From the NCBI RefSeq assembly GCF_025698545.1, contig NC_068569.1:3100001-3164000 (forward strand): 64,000 nt of DNA, written 5' to 3'. Positions 63,781-64,000 of the stretch are shown piece by piece. Numbering within the stretch: position 1 is the first letter of the stretch; every line of letters starts with the position of its first letter. Below the pieces are notes generated by a model, which saw only the letters and a program-made list of their open reading frames with translations, was not told the DNA's origin and searched no databases. A program made the position numbers and the translations under genes. The stretch comes from Gossypium raimondii. Lineage: Eukaryota; Streptophyta; Magnoliopsida; Malvales; Malvaceae.

Positions 63781-64000
63781 AAATAAATAATCCTCTTTTT
63801 CTTGTTTCCCAAAACTGCGTTTTTCCTATATCTATGAGTAGTTACATTGATTTTTTTCGAAACTAAGGTGTTCATTTTGTCAATTGAAGTGATTAATTTT
63901 CTCGTCACGGTCTTCTCTAAAAAGATAAATAATAAGTATGAAATGTGCTCCATTTTTATAAGTGGGAATCCAACCTCTATACGATTAAAGGAAGGATGAG
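63781..64000. other. AT-rich sequence after the last COG8 block
   Basis: No further COG8 coding sequence is seen up to the window end; it may continue after a long intron. Confidence 0.4.

Overview
This window is nuclear DNA of a flowering plant. It has AT-rich intergenic space, many-exon genes with GT-AG introns, and plant-only families: an Alfin-like PHD protein, class II cytosolic small heat-shock proteins, a clade A PP2C and a USP-type receptor-like kinase. The repeats (a 1.8 kb solo LTR, a foldback element ending in GGGTAAACTACACC, and a low-GC MITE ending near CCAGCCCCT) look like those I associate with Malvaceae, most likely cotton (Gossypium). The genus is an inference from memory, not a search result.

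Layout. 0-14 kb is gene-dense: last exon of an Alfin-like PHD gene (+), a one-exon mitochondrial carrier (-), two tandem class II sHSP genes (+), and a 13-exon NSUN5-like rRNA cytosine methyltransferase (-). 14-22.2 kb is repeat-rich: a solo LTR with a 5-bp target duplication, then a 3.9 kb TIR element with a TAA target duplication that contains a phi-class GST fragment and what looks like the start of a PTI1-like kinase. 22.7-27.5 kb holds an intact 8-exon coclaurine-N-methyltransferase-like gene, followed by a stray piece of the NSUN5 gene and a near-identical 5'-truncated second copy of the methyltransferase. 28.4-41.2 kb carries a HAB1-like PP2C and a 13-exon NDR kinase, both on the minus strand, separated by a hAT MITE with an 8-bp target duplication. 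41.2-55 kb is mostly intergenic. It holds a domesticated HARBI1-like gene (-), two long-TIR Mutator-like elements just upstream of it (one almost a perfect 805-bp hairpin) and an RNase H-like relic. 55-64 kb carries an 8-exon USP plus kinase gene (+), a proline-rich GPI-type secreted protein (+) and a COG8 gene that is decaying (+).

Microsynteny recalled from Arabidopsis: Alfin-like, carrier and NSUN5 resemble AT5G26210, AT5G26200 and AT5G26180. The two sHSPs, HARBI1-like gene, USP kinase, proline-rich gene and COG8 resemble the run AT5G12030 to AT5G11980. Here the second run is split by an insertion of roughly 36 kb (methyltransferase, PP2C, NDR and repeats) between the sHSPs and the HARBI1-like gene. 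There is no operon logic; genes are separately regulated. The clearest regulatory signal is a set of heat-shock elements just upstream of the second sHSP TATA box. Exon boundaries were read by eye from splice signals and conserved protein sequence; summed exon lengths are divisible by three in every complete gene.
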